Assembly (NCBI GenBank): GCA_964636985.1
Contig: CAZWSX010000008.1
Coordinates: 62,001 to 126,000 of the forward strand
DNA from: CAZWSX01 sp964636985
GTDB lineage: Bacteria; Planctomycetota; Planctomycetia; Pirellulales; Pirellulaceae
DNA length: 64,000 nucleotides
Reading direction: 5' to 3'
Below are positions 23,426-31,864 of this stretch, one piece after another; within the stretch, counting starts at the first letter, position 1; each line of letters opens with the position of its first letter. The notes below the pieces were generated by a model, which saw only the letters and a list, made by a program, of their open reading frames with translations, was not told the DNA's origin and did not search any database. Both the position numbers and the translations under genes were made by a program.

Positions 23426-25378
23426 CTAGTGCAGATCGCTCAAGTCGCCGATGACAGTGGTCTGGCGAATTTGACGCGTATCGGCGTCGTACATGCGGAT
23501 CCGCACTTCGATCCCCCGTAGTTGGCGATCGTAAGGCGGCGAGGTTTCTCGCTCAAAAATGGTGTCCCTGGTCCTGATCACTCCAGCGTTGACCAATCCA
23601 TCGCGTCCTTCGTCAAGGCCGGCATCTTGATCCTGGTTGATGCCGTCCGATTCGTACGCGAGCGTCCAGGTGTCGTAAGCGTTGGTGTTGTAAACGAACG
23701 TTCCCGTGCTGGGATACTGCATCAACAGCGGGTTGTCGGGGGCTCCGATAATCGCCTGAGAGAGTGCCGTACCGCGAGGCAGTACATTCAGTGACGGTCG
23801 CATGAAGTACGACGTGCAGTACTGTGGATCAAGCGGGGTCGGGGCTGCGGCGGCGAGGTTGAGAACATCGCGCTGGGTTCGAACTTCGAGCGGAGTTTTG
23901 ACAGTCGGCCACGCCGCGTTGGAGTTGATTCCTAACAGGAGATTCGATGCGGCCGTGTGACGAAGGGTTTGCCCCCAGCCCAGATCGACATACGCTCCGT
24001 ATCCCACGGGCCCCGTTGTGGAGTTGATCGCATCGACTGCGACTTTGGCAAAGGCCTCGTCGCCCGGTTGGACGCGAACCACGGTGCCGCCGTAGTTGAA
24101 TTGGAAGATCGGTGCGTAGGGGTCAAATCCCCGCACGTCGAACCCAACAACTTTGCGAATGACCACGTCTTCGCCCACCATGTCGCCGCCCGCTTCAAAC
24201 CCAGCCAATTCGAGGGTATCGTCGTCCATGTGGAACAGCAAAGGCGAGACCGTCACCTGGCCGCCGGCGACCGTGATCGGAAACGGATCGAATAACGAGC
24301 GGTTGTGGCGCTGCGCCAAATCGTTCAGCGAGTTGGCCGCGAGGTAGTAGGAATCGCCGGACGCAGTCGGAAACGAGGTCCGCTCTCGCAGCGGTTGAGC
24401 CACAAACTGACCGTTGTTATTTACCTGTGTTCCGGCAACCCTCACCGACACGTCGTTGTCGTGAAGAAAGCGAAGTTTCGCCATCATGGGGTCCAATGCC
24501 CCGGCAAATGCGAATGGGTTGCCGTAGATATCAGGAAGCACTGTGGCCGTGGTGGCCGCGCTCAGCGAAACATTCAAGTCCGGGCGAATAAGCAGAACGC
24601 GGCGACGAAGCGAGAACGATTCACCAATATCCCAGACACCGTTTTGGGTGGAGGGATTCTCGTTCAGTTGTGTCCACCAAATCACCTCGGCGAGTTGCGA
24701 TTCGATAATCCCGCCGTTGTACCGTCCTCGAAAGGGAACGCTGGTGCTGCGGACCGTGAACATCAGCACGTCGTTCACGTCGCCGAAGGCGTGCCGCCAG
24801 TGGGGGGTGTTGTTGAAGTTTCGCTCGCCAGCGTTTCCGGCTGGGGCGTTGATGTCGATCGCTTCCAGGTCGTGGGGGTTGTTGCCTCCCGTTTGCGTGA
24901 GCGAGACATCGTCCCATGGGCCGCGCCCGAATTGGCCGTCGTCGAGGATGCAGCGAAAATCCAGAAATCGATCACTGGCATTGCCGGCGCCCGGGAGGGG
25001 ATTGAAAATCCGATAAACCGGCACCACGTCGTTGGCGAAAAAAGCATTGTCGGGAGTCGGCGAGGGAAGATTCACGGAAACAGCACCACGCCGGTTCGCC
25101 ATCGGTCCTTCGTCGTAGTAAACGTAGCCGTTCCCCGCGTCGGCTGAGGGCCACGTTGTGCCGGGAACAGTCAGCCCGCGCAGGTCGTTGTGGAGCAATG
25201 CCTTGGCGGTCTTGAGCTGCCCTTGCATGTCGATCACGGCTCGCCCGTCGGACGTCGACGAACCGATCGTGCGGAAGATCTCGACCATGGCGTAAACCAT
25301 GATCAGGCTGATGGTCATGGCCACCAGCAATTCAACCAACGTGAACGCTTGGCGAAGCGAAACATGGCGCTTGGGCAT
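23426..25378 (-). CDS. Large prepilin-type protein, GspJ-like N-terminus
   Basis: A 650-residue protein with a type IV prepilin/pseudopilin leader: basic residues, then AFTLVELLVAMTISLIMV (about residues 11-28), with Glu at +5 of the mature protein. The residue before F is Ala where Gly is usual, so processing may be weaker. The leader is followed by a long non-repetitive domain (IFRTIGSSTSDGRAVIDMQG, LKTAKALLHNDLRGLTVPGT), as in GspJ, but GspJ is about 200 residues and this one is over three times longer, as is typical of planctomycete prepilin proteins. Start choice is uncertain: ATG 25378 gives a short leader, while ATG 25417 would add 13 residues. It is divergent from a second prepilin-like gene at 25611. 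Confidence 0.72.
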   Translation of the reverse strand: MPKRHVSLRQAFTLVELLVAMTISLIMVYAMVEIFRTIGSSTSDGRAVIDMQGQLKTAKALLHNDLRGLTVPGTTWPSADAGNGYVYYDEGPMANRRGAVSVNLPSPTPDNAFFANDVVPVYRIFNPLPGAGNASDRFLDFRCILDDGQFGRGPWDDVSLTQTGGNNPHDLEAIDINAPAGNAGERNFNNTPHWRHAFGDVNDVLMFTVRSTSVPFRGRYNGGIIESQLAEVIWWTQLNENPSTQNGVWDIGESFSLRRRVLLIRPDLNVSLSAATTATVLPDIYGNPFAFAGALDPMMAKLRFLHDNDVSVRVAGTQVNNNGQFVAQPLRERTSFPTASGDSYYLAANSLNDLAQRHNRSLFDPFPITVAGGQVTVSPLLFHMDDDTLELAGFEAGGDMVGEDVVIRKVVGFDVRGFDPYAPIFQFNYGGTVVRVQPGDEAFAKVAVDAINSTTGPVGYGAYVDLGWGQTLRHTAASNLLLGINSNAAWPTVKTPLEVRTQRDVLNLAAAAPTPLDPQYCTSYFMRPSLNVLPRGTALSQAIIGAPDNPLLMQYPSTGTFVYNTNAYDTWTLAYESDGINQDQDAGLDEGRDGLVNAGVIRTRDTIFERETSPPYDRQLRGIEVRIRMYDADTRQIRQTTVIGDLSDLH

Positions 25379-25610
25379 GGGACGATCCCAGGTCGTAAGG
25401 GAGTTGTGAGAAGTCATCAAACTGACAAGCGAGACGAACGCCGCCGCCCCAAGCGACAGCAACGCACGTCCGAGGTTAGGATTTGAGTTTGTTCAAACCG
25501 AAACAAAGTTGGCGTATCGCCAGCCAAGTGTCAACTTAAGTTTAACTCAAACCCGAACAATCCTTCGGTTTATTCGATCGAGTTTCCACAAACCCGTCAA
25601 GAAAACAGCC

Positions 25611-26621
25611 ATGAAACCGTTTGGTTTTCGCGAATATCGGTGCGGTTACACACGCGCCGATTTGGCCGTCGTCGTGGTCGTGGCAACCCTCGCCGTGGGA
25701 ATGTTGATGGTTGTTGCCACTCAGCAGCGGGAAAGTTCCCGCCGGCTTCAGTGTGAGCGAAACTTCACCCAAACCTCCGAATCTATCATTCGCTACGACG
25801 AGTTCCGGAGCCAACTCCCGGGGTGGCGGATGGAATCAGGCGGGCAGCCCCGCAGTTGGGTCGTCGCCGTCCTCCCCTATCTCGACATTCGCTTGTCCGA
25901 TGAAGAGAAGGCGTCCGGCCGGCGCGCCGATCATCCGGGTCCGTGGAAAAAACTGGCCGACGAGATGGCCCAGCCGACCGACGCGTCGGGAAAGACGATT
26001 CCACCGATTGGTTCGCTTATTTGTCCAACCGTTCCACCCCGAAAGCGGTCGGTGGCACCGCTATCCATGGGCGTCAACGGCGGCATGCCCGACGTGACGC
26101 CGGCGAAGAACTTTCCGCCCGATTGGCCGGCAAACGGGGTTTTTCAAGACGGGATGTACTCGGCTCAACGATGGAAGATTTCTGACATCGCTGGGTTAGA
26201 CGGCGTGGAATCGACCGTCTTGCTCGCGGAAAACATCGACGCGGGGCCGTGGACTTCCGTGGAGGAGTCGCAACTCGCCGTGTTGTGGTTTCCGGAGGGG
26301 CTGCAAGAAACACCATCTCCGCTCTTGTCGCCCAACGAAAAGCCCGGAGCCGGAGACGGCTCCCTCCGATTTGCCCGCCCCGCGGGGCTGCACAAAGGAG
26401 GCTGGATCACCGCCTATTGCGATGGGAGCGTGAAATGGACACATGGGCAAATTGCTCCCGCCCTTTGGTCGCAGCTGATGTCGGTCGATGGGACGCAGAC
26501 CCGCTTGCCGGGTCAAGAAGGTTATCTCCCCGCACCCTACCGCCGCGAACCGATCACGCCTTTGTCATCTGAAACGGCGACGGAAGATTCCGATGAACCA
26601 AACCCCGTGGTCCCTCCGTAA
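25611..26621 (+). CDS. DUF1559-like prepilin-type protein
   Basis: A 336-residue protein resembling the planctomycete DUF1559 prepilin family, with a degenerate N-terminus. TRADLAVVVVVATLAVGMLM replaces the usual GFTLVELLVVIAIIGIL, so the leader peptidase site is not recognisable; the helix is retained. The core shows QQRESSRRLQCERNFTQTSE (family: AREAARRxxCxNNLKQ) and, near the C-terminus, GLHKGGWITAYCDGSVKW, the family's H-x9-DG motif, with the expected His and DGSV. Members are numerous in planctomycetes and are thought to be pseudopilin- or surface-related. ATG 25611 is used because it precedes the helix directly. Divergent from the GspJ-like gene. Confidence 0.75.
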   Translation: MKPFGFREYRCGYTRADLAVVVVVATLAVGMLMVVATQQRESSRRLQCERNFTQTSESIIRYDEFRSQLPGWRMESGGQPRSWVVAVLPYLDIRLSDEEKASGRRADHPGPWKKLADEMAQPTDASGKTIPPIGSLICPTVPPRKRSVAPLSMGVNGGMPDVTPAKNFPPDWPANGVFQDGMYSAQRWKISDIAGLDGVESTVLLAENIDAGPWTSVEESQLAVLWFPEGLQETPSPLLSPNEKPGAGDGSLRFARPAGLHKGGWITAYCDGSVKWTHGQIAPALWSQLMSVDGTQTRLPGQEGYLPAPYRREPITPLSSETATEDSDEPNPVVPP

Positions 26622-26691
26622 TCTGCATCGAACGCTAAAGTCGAGCGCTAAAATAGCCACGGCGAGATGCTCTTTTCGCGGGGGACAGATC

Positions 26692-27342
26692 ATGGAGTAC
26701 CAGGATCAAGTGGAGCAGTCGCTCTTGTTTGCAATCAGCGAAGCCCCCACCGACCCTACGCCTCGATTGTCGTACGCCGATTTTCTCGAAGACCAACTCG
26801 ATTCCCGCTCCGAATATCTCAGGCGCAGTTGCCAATTGTGGAGTCTCCCGCCAGGCGACTCGGCGTGCGACATCGTTCGAGCCAGGCTTGGAGAACTGGC
26901 CTTAGAGATTCCTTCGCACTGGCGGGCAGAAGTCGCCGACGGTTATCCAGAACATTGCCCCGCGTGCCGACCCGATGATGCGCGAGGCTTCAAGCACTGC
27001 CCACAGCCCTGGCTCAGTCTTGTACCCACGCACGCTTCGGAGCATCGCGTTTGCCATGCGTGTACGAATCGAGTCGTGTACTGCGGTTCGGTGCCGGAAG
27101 TTAGGACGGCTGTGGCAGCCAAAAATCCCGTCGTCCTTGATCCGGCGATCATTCGGTCGAATGGTGTCGTCCCGGAAATCGCGTTTGATCAGCGAGTGGC
27201 CGAGTTTGCGCTGCGACGTTCTCAAGGAGAGGCGGTTGCGACAAACTTCCTCGCGACATTGGAAGAGAAGGCCACTCGCGACGCGCCGCGGCCGAGTCTG
27301 GTCGCATGGATCAAGAGCTGGTTCAGCATGGAGCCTGAGTAA
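26692..27342 (+). CDS. TIGR02996-domain protein with conserved Cys cluster, copy 1
   Basis: A 216-residue protein. Residues about 8-50 are the TIGR02996 repeat-companion domain (LLFAISEAPTDPTPRLSYAD, FLEDQLDSRSEYLRR), a planctomycete-specific module of unknown role. Residues 89-131 contain CPAC, HCPQPW, CHAC and a final C131, a spacing that suggests a small zinc-binding unit. The remaining ~80 residues are helical and end in a Trp-rich WIKSWFSM. GGGGGACAG lies before the ATG at 26692; the frame is open further upstream into the previous gene but without homology. The next gene encodes a paralogue with the same two-part plan. Confidence 0.75.
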   Translation: MEYQDQVEQSLLFAISEAPTDPTPRLSYADFLEDQLDSRSEYLRRSCQLWSLPPGDSACDIVRARLGELALEIPSHWRAEVADGYPEHCPACRPDDARGFKHCPQPWLSLVPTHASEHRVCHACTNRVVYCGSVPEVRTAVAAKNPVVLDPAIIRSNGVVPEIAFDQRVAEFALRRSQGEAVATNFLATLEEKATRDAPRPSLVAWIKSWFSMEPE

Positions 27343-27354
27343 GGGGAGCTCGCC

Positions 27355-28056
27355 ATGTCTGTCGATCCGGAGTCGGCGCAGTCGATTGAAGCAGCGTTTC
27401 TGGAAGCGATTGCCGCTGCTCCGCTCGATCATGCGCCTCGCTATGTCTATGCCGACTGGCTCGAGGAACAGTTCGATAGCCGCGCGGAGTACCTGCGGCT
27501 GGCTTGCCAATGGAGTGAGCTTTCCGTGACCGACCCAGCGCGCGATGCTTGTCAAATCCGAATGCAGGAGTTGGTCCGCAGGATCACGCCATCTTGGCTC
27601 TCTCAAGTTGTCGACGTGGCTCCCCTGAATTGCCCCGCCGCTCAGCCCAGCGACCTGGCAGGTTGTCATCAATGTCCTCTGCGCTGGCTGATGCTCAAGC
27701 CGACGCCAACGCCCGAGATTCGCGCGTGCAGCGCGTGCCAGAAACGGGTCCACTTTTGCTCGAACTATCGCAACGTCGAGTTGGCCGTCGAATCAGGTCA
27801 CCCTGTGGCGCTAGAGCCCTCGCTCGACTCGACCGTCTATCGGCACCGCTGCCACTACGATCCCGCTATCGCCGAAGCAGCAAAGCGCGACGCAAAACGG
27901 CGGGCAGCCGACGGCAACCACGTGACCTCGGAACTGGCCGCCTCGCTCGCCGACATCGAAATTCCACTGGCGAGTTCGGCCGTTGAGTCAGCCCCGGCCC
28001 CTCCCAGCACGACGTTGACTTGGCTGAAAAGCCTTCTGCCTTGGGGAGGGCGATAA
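27355..28056 (+). CDS. TIGR02996-domain protein with conserved Cys cluster, copy 2
   Basis: A 233-residue paralogue of the preceding gene, 12 nt downstream. The TIGR02996 domain is residues 14-55 (FLEAIAAAPLDHAPRYVYAD, WLEEQFDSRAEYLRLAC). The Cys cluster is C93, CHQC (104-107), CSAC (125-128) and C135. Aligned with copy 1 this gives C-P-x2-W-L-x-L-x-P-T, then C-x-A-C-x2-R-V-x-[YF]-C. Both end with Trp-Leu helices (TWLKSLLPW). GGGGAGCTCGCC precedes the ATG. A tandem duplication is the likeliest origin, with early divergence because only the two motifs are well conserved. The function is unknown. Confidence 0.75.
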   Translation: MSVDPESAQSIEAAFLEAIAAAPLDHAPRYVYADWLEEQFDSRAEYLRLACQWSELSVTDPARDACQIRMQELVRRITPSWLSQVVDVAPLNCPAAQPSDLAGCHQCPLRWLMLKPTPTPEIRACSACQKRVHFCSNYRNVELAVESGHPVALEPSLDSTVYRHRCHYDPAIAEAAKRDAKRRAADGNHVTSELAASLADIEIPLASSAVESAPAPPSTTLTWLKSLLPWGGR

Positions 28057-28241
28057 AGGACAAAGCTGCGAGCAAACGACTGTTGCCGCCAGCCTTGCCG
28101 CTCCAGACGAACCTTTCCGTCGCCCGGCAATCCGTCTAGAATGCGAACTTTTGTTCTCTCGGGGGCATCCTGGGCACCGTAAAGGGCGGCGAAACGTCCC
28201 TCGGTGTTTGCCCAATAGCCCTTACGGATAAGGAAATTCAC

Positions 28242-30017
28242 TTGTTGCGGTCCCACACATGCGGCGAATTGCGCGCGTCGCATATCGGTAAAGAAGTCAC
28301 TCTGACTGGGTGGGTCGACTCCTCCCGCGACCACGGCGGCGTCATTTTCCTCGATATCCGCGACCGTTACGGGCGAACGCAAGTCGCCGTGGGACCCGAA
28401 AGCGGTGCCGCTGCCGTGAACGCCGCCAAGTCGTTGGCCGCGGAAGACGTAGTGCTGGTGAGTGGCGAAGTTGCCGCTCGTCCCGAAAAGACTGCCAACC
28501 CCAAACTGGAAACCGGCGAGATCGAAATCCGCTGCCGCCGCATCGAGGTTCTGAACAAAGGGAACAATCCCCCCGTCACGCCTGGGATGGAAAATCTTCC
28601 GGGCGAAGACTTGCGACTGAAGTATCGCTATCTCGACCTCCGCCGCACCGAGATGCAAAAGACGCTCATTCTGCGCAGTCGCATCATCAAGAAAATGCGC
28701 GACTACTTTGAGAAGAACCACTTCATCGACGTCGAGACTCCGATCCTGGGCCGCAGTACGCCCGAAGGTGCCCGCGACTATCTGGTGCCGAGTCGCGTCC
28801 ACAACGGGCAGTTCTACGCCCTGCCCCAGTCGCCTCAGCTTTACAAACAAATCTTGATGGTGGCGGGCTACGACCGTTACGTGCAGGTCGCCCGCTGCTT
28901 CCGCGACGAAGACTTGCGTGCCGACCGCCAACCCGAGTTCACGCAACTCGACCTCGAGATGTCGTTCGTCGATGCCGACGACGTCATGGGAATGATCGAC
29001 GGCCTGATGAAGGAGCTGGCCAAGGAACTGCTCGGCATCGACTTGCAATTGCCCCTCCCTCGCATGACCTGGGACGAGGCGATGGAGCGCTTTGGCCACG
29101 ACGCCCCCGACCTCCGCTACGGCATGGAACTGGTCAATTGCACCGACATCGCCGCCAAGAGCGATTTCCGCGTGTTCAAAGAGTGCGTCGAAGGTGGCGG
29201 CTGCATTCGTGGCATTCGCGCACCAGGCGCCGCTGCGAAGTACTCTCGCAAAGACATCGACGGCCTTACGGAGTTTGTGAAACAATTCGAAGCCAAGGGG
29301 CTCGCCTGGTTCCGCGTCGAGCCAGACGGCAAGCTCTGGTCGCCGATCAGCAAGAACCTCTCGGACGAAGTGCTGACAGGCATCGCCACCAAGATGGAAT
29401 CGCAGCCGGGCGACTTGCTGTTCTTCGTTGCCGACAAGTGGGCCGTGACGTGCAAGGCTCTGCATAACCTGCGAAAGCGCTTGGGTGCCGAGCTCAAACT
29501 GTACGACCCCAATGCCATGCACTTTTCGTGGGTCATCGAGTTCCCGATGTTCGAACGGGACGTCGAGGAAGATCGCTGGGTGGCCATGCACCATCCGTTT
29601 ACCGCCCCGCGCAAACAGGACTTGGCCAAGCTCGAAAGCGATCCCGCTGGTTGCCGCGCGCAGGCCTACGACTTGGTCCTGAACGGCAGCGAGGCAGGCG
29701 GTGGCACCATTCGAATTCACGACAGCGCCACGCAGTCGAAAGTCTTCAGCTTGCTCGGGATCGATCCCGAGACGGCTCGCAACCGCTTCGGCTTCTTGCT
29801 CGACGCTCTGCAATTTGGTGCGCCGCCGCACGGTGGTATTGCGCTCGGGATCGACCGCGTCGTGATGCTGTTCGGCAAGCTCGAAAGCATCCGCGACTGC
29901 ATCGCGTTCCCCAAGACGCAAAAAGCGACCGACTTGATGACCGACGCCCCAAATCTGGTCGACGCGAAGCAGCTCAAGGAACTCGGAATCCGCATCGCCA
30001 AAGAAGGCGAGAAATAG
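28242..30017 (+). CDS. aspS: Aspartyl-tRNA synthetase
   Basis: A 591-residue class IIb aminoacyl-tRNA synthetase charging tRNA-Asp. Residues 1-110 are the OB-fold anticodon-binding domain (LTGWVDSSRDHGGVIFLDIR). The class II core has motif 1 near YFEKNHFIDVETPILGRS, motif 2 with RCFRDEDLRADRQPEFTQ and motif 3 with GIALGIDRVVMLFG near the C-terminus. The bacterial GAD insertion domain is present between motifs 2 and 3, which fits the length (about 590 for bacterial AspRS). No ATG precedes the conserved LRSHTCGELRA start; TTG 28242 is used, with AAGGAA 6 nt upstream (TTG 28245 is equally possible). Confidence 0.95.
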   Translation: MLRSHTCGELRASHIGKEVTLTGWVDSSRDHGGVIFLDIRDRYGRTQVAVGPESGAAAVNAAKSLAAEDVVLVSGEVAARPEKTANPKLETGEIEIRCRRIEVLNKGNNPPVTPGMENLPGEDLRLKYRYLDLRRTEMQKTLILRSRIIKKMRDYFEKNHFIDVETPILGRSTPEGARDYLVPSRVHNGQFYALPQSPQLYKQILMVAGYDRYVQVARCFRDEDLRADRQPEFTQLDLEMSFVDADDVMGMIDGLMKELAKELLGIDLQLPLPRMTWDEAMERFGHDAPDLRYGMELVNCTDIAAKSDFRVFKECVEGGGCIRGIRAPGAAAKYSRKDIDGLTEFVKQFEAKGLAWFRVEPDGKLWSPISKNLSDEVLTGIATKMESQPGDLLFFVADKWAVTCKALHNLRKRLGAELKLYDPNAMHFSWVIEFPMFERDVEEDRWVAMHHPFTAPRKQDLAKLESDPAGCRAQAYDLVLNGSEAGGGTIRIHDSATQSKVFSLLGIDPETARNRFGFLLDALQFGAPPHGGIALGIDRVVMLFGKLESIRDCIAFPKTQKATDLMTDAPNLVDAKQLKELGIRIAKEGEK

Positions 30018-30317
30018 TTCTTGCTGGTTAGAACCAGGAAGAGGATTTTTGCCACAGAGGACGCAGAGACCTCAGAGACAGATAGCAGAGCCGCATCTCA
30101 GAGAACAATCGCTGAAATGAAAAAGGGCCGAAGGCCCGACAGATCTCAGCCGGGGTCGTCAGGCCCCGGTTTTCTGAAGCGAGAGGTTTCCAAGGCCCGA
30201 AGGTGCCGACAGAAAAGCAGCTTCGGGAACGGAACGGGGAAGAAGAAATCACTTCGATTTCAGAAGCCTCGAATCATCATCGCAAGCCATCACTGATTCC
30301 TTGCCCACAGGCGAAGC
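30018..30317. other. 300-nt gap between aspS and the SDR gene
   Basis: Besides the terminator at 30150-30173, a second hairpin (GGGCC GAA GGCCC, 30125-30137) and a GCCACAGAGGACGCAGAG stretch near 30051 are present. The latter resembles short intergenic repeats seen in planctomycetes. No gene was recognised. Confidence 0.5.
30150..30173 (+). terminator. Intrinsic terminator after aspS
   Basis: A 6-bp stem CCGGGG/CCCCGG with an 8-nt loop and T4 directly after on the plus strand, about 130 nt past the aspS stop. It is compact and GC-rich. Confidence 0.72.
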
Positions 30318-31091
30318 ATGATCTCGCTCGCTGCACTCTACGATACGCCCCGCCCTGTGGCTCTCGTCACTGGAAGCGGGGCCAAGCGAGTCGGCAACGC
30401 CATTGCCCGCAAGCTGGCCGAGCTTGGTTGCGGCGTCGTCATTCACGCGAATCGCAGCCGCAAAGAGGCTGAGCAAACCGTCGCCGAACTGAAAGCGGCT
30501 GGCAACGAATCAATCGCGCTTCTAGCCGATCTCTCGGCCGAGTCTGCCGTGCGCAAGCTGGTCGACGATGCGTTCCTCTGGAAAGGGCGGCTCGACATCT
30601 TGGTCAATGCCGCCGCCATCTGGTCGCCGATTCCGCTCGAAACCGTCACCGCCGCTGACGTGCGGAAGAATTTTGAAACCAACACGCTCGCCACCTTCAT
30701 CGCGTGCCAGCACGCCGGCCTCAAAATGGCGGGCCAGCCTCGTGGTGGAGCCATCGTCAACATCGGCGACTGGGCAACTGCCCGGCCGTATCCGGATTAC
30801 GCCGCCTATTTCCCCTCGAAGGGCGCGATCCCTACGCTCACGCGCAATTTTGCCGTGGAACTAGCGGCGAGAAATCCGCGCATCCGCGTCAACGCTGTTC
30901 TGCCTGGGCCGGTGATGCTTCCGCCAGAACTGTCGGATGCTGAGCGTGCCCACGCGATTGCCGGGACTTTGGTCAAGCGAGAAGGTTCACCGGAGCACGT
31001 GGCCGACGCAGTGGCGTTTTTGATTGGCAACGACTTCGTGACGGGAGTATGCTTGCCGGTCGACGGAGGCCGAACGATCGCATCAAGCTGA
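30318..31091 (+). CDS. SDR oxidoreductase with pteridine-reductase-type active site
   Basis: A 257-residue short-chain dehydrogenase/reductase. Residues 15-30 bind NADPH (ALVTGSGAKRVGNAIA; the TGx3RxG form with Arg is typical of pteridine reductases). The catalytic residues are Y164 and K168 in YFPSK. The position 13 before Tyr, Ser in most SDRs, is D151 here (IVNIGDW); this Asp-Tyr-Lys triad with the same spacing (13 and 4) is that of trypanosomatid PTR1. The NAAAIWSPIPL loop also resembles PTR1. FolM-type dihydromonapterin reductases are the bacterial equivalents. A folate or pterin role is therefore inferred but unproven. It is not adjacent to other folate genes. Confidence 0.82.
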   Translation: MISLAALYDTPRPVALVTGSGAKRVGNAIARKLAELGCGVVIHANRSRKEAEQTVAELKAAGNESIALLADLSAESAVRKLVDDAFLWKGRLDILVNAAAIWSPIPLETVTAADVRKNFETNTLATFIACQHAGLKMAGQPRGGAIVNIGDWATARPYPDYAAYFPSKGAIPTLTRNFAVELAARNPRIRVNAVLPGPVMLPPELSDAERAHAIAGTLVKREGSPEHVADAVAFLIGNDFVTGVCLPVDGGRTIASS

Positions 31092-31096
31092 TCGCT

Positions 31097-31828
31097 TCAC
31101 GCCATCCCAAACAGCCACGACCAAAACGATGGCACAGTGATCGTCTCGCGGTCGCCGTGTCTCGGGAGCAACAGGACGAATTGCCGGCACGAGTTGATGG
31201 GGGAGTCGGTCTCGGGAAACGTCTCACCGAATTTCTTAAGGGCTTCCTGTCCCGGGATCCAATCGCGGTTGTCGAGTCGGCAGGTCGCCTGAACCTCGCC
31301 ATTGGTCAGCGCGACGAACAACTCCAGCCAGTGAACGCGCGGCTTAAGTCTGTCGCTCTCGACCGCCTGCCGGACAACTTTGAAGACGCCGTCGTCTTCT
31401 GTCGTGCCTTGGGGTACAGATGCTTCACCGCCCCGGATCACGACCGGACTTAAGATCGCCTCGAATGCGCCACCGCGCGTTTCGACCAGCGACAAGTCGC
31501 CTACCAGGCACGTATGTTTGTCGCGCCACCGCGCCAGCACCGGCAGAACGCCGGCTACCCATTGTCCCGTGGCCTGGCTGATGGCCGATTCCATGCCGTT
31601 GCCGATGCCGACGCTGGTGATCGTCATGCCGGGCTTGGTGGGCTGGCTCGTGGCCGTGATCTCGCAAATGAAGAGGGCCATGTTCCCCATCAGTTGCGCT
31701 TGTTCCTCTTTGATCGCGACATAAATCCGCAAGTCCTTGAAGTGGACAATTCCTTCACCCGCGCTCTCCGGAAGATACTGTTCCGAGGCTTTCGCGATCA
31801 GTTCCGCGGCCAAGGCGATGTTGGACAT
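31097..31828 (-). CDS. Hypothetical cytoplasmic protein, possibly DUF6348-like
   Basis: A 243-residue soluble protein with no signal peptide, membrane helix or enzymatic motif. Recognisable pieces are GNMALFICEITATSQPTKPG, NGMESAISQATGQWVAGVLP, LSPVVIRGGEAS and FVALTNGEVQATCRLDNRDW, a mixed alpha/beta order that recalls the DUF6348 family, but I could not verify that. ATG 31828 is used because GAGG lies 6 nt upstream; another ATG at 31843 is in frame. The 3' end is convergent with the SDR gene, with a 5-nt gap. It is 36 nt downstream of asnB on the same strand and may be its operon partner. Confidence 0.55.
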   Translation of the reverse strand: MSNIALAAELIAKASEQYLPESAGEGIVHFKDLRIYVAIKEEQAQLMGNMALFICEITATSQPTKPGMTITSVGIGNGMESAISQATGQWVAGVLPVLARWRDKHTCLVGDLSLVETRGGAFEAILSPVVIRGGEASVPQGTTEDDGVFKVVRQAVESDRLKPRVHWLELFVALTNGEVQATCRLDNRDWIPGQEALKKFGETFPETDSPINSCRQFVLLLPRHGDRETITVPSFWSWLFGMA

Positions 31829-31864
31829 GGAAAGCCTCATCAAAGAGCGAACGACGAAAGAACG

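Noticed and set aside
27855..29921. 688-residue minus-strand frame opposite aspS
   Set aside because: High GC at third positions opens the reverse frame; the plus strand has all three class II synthetase motifs.
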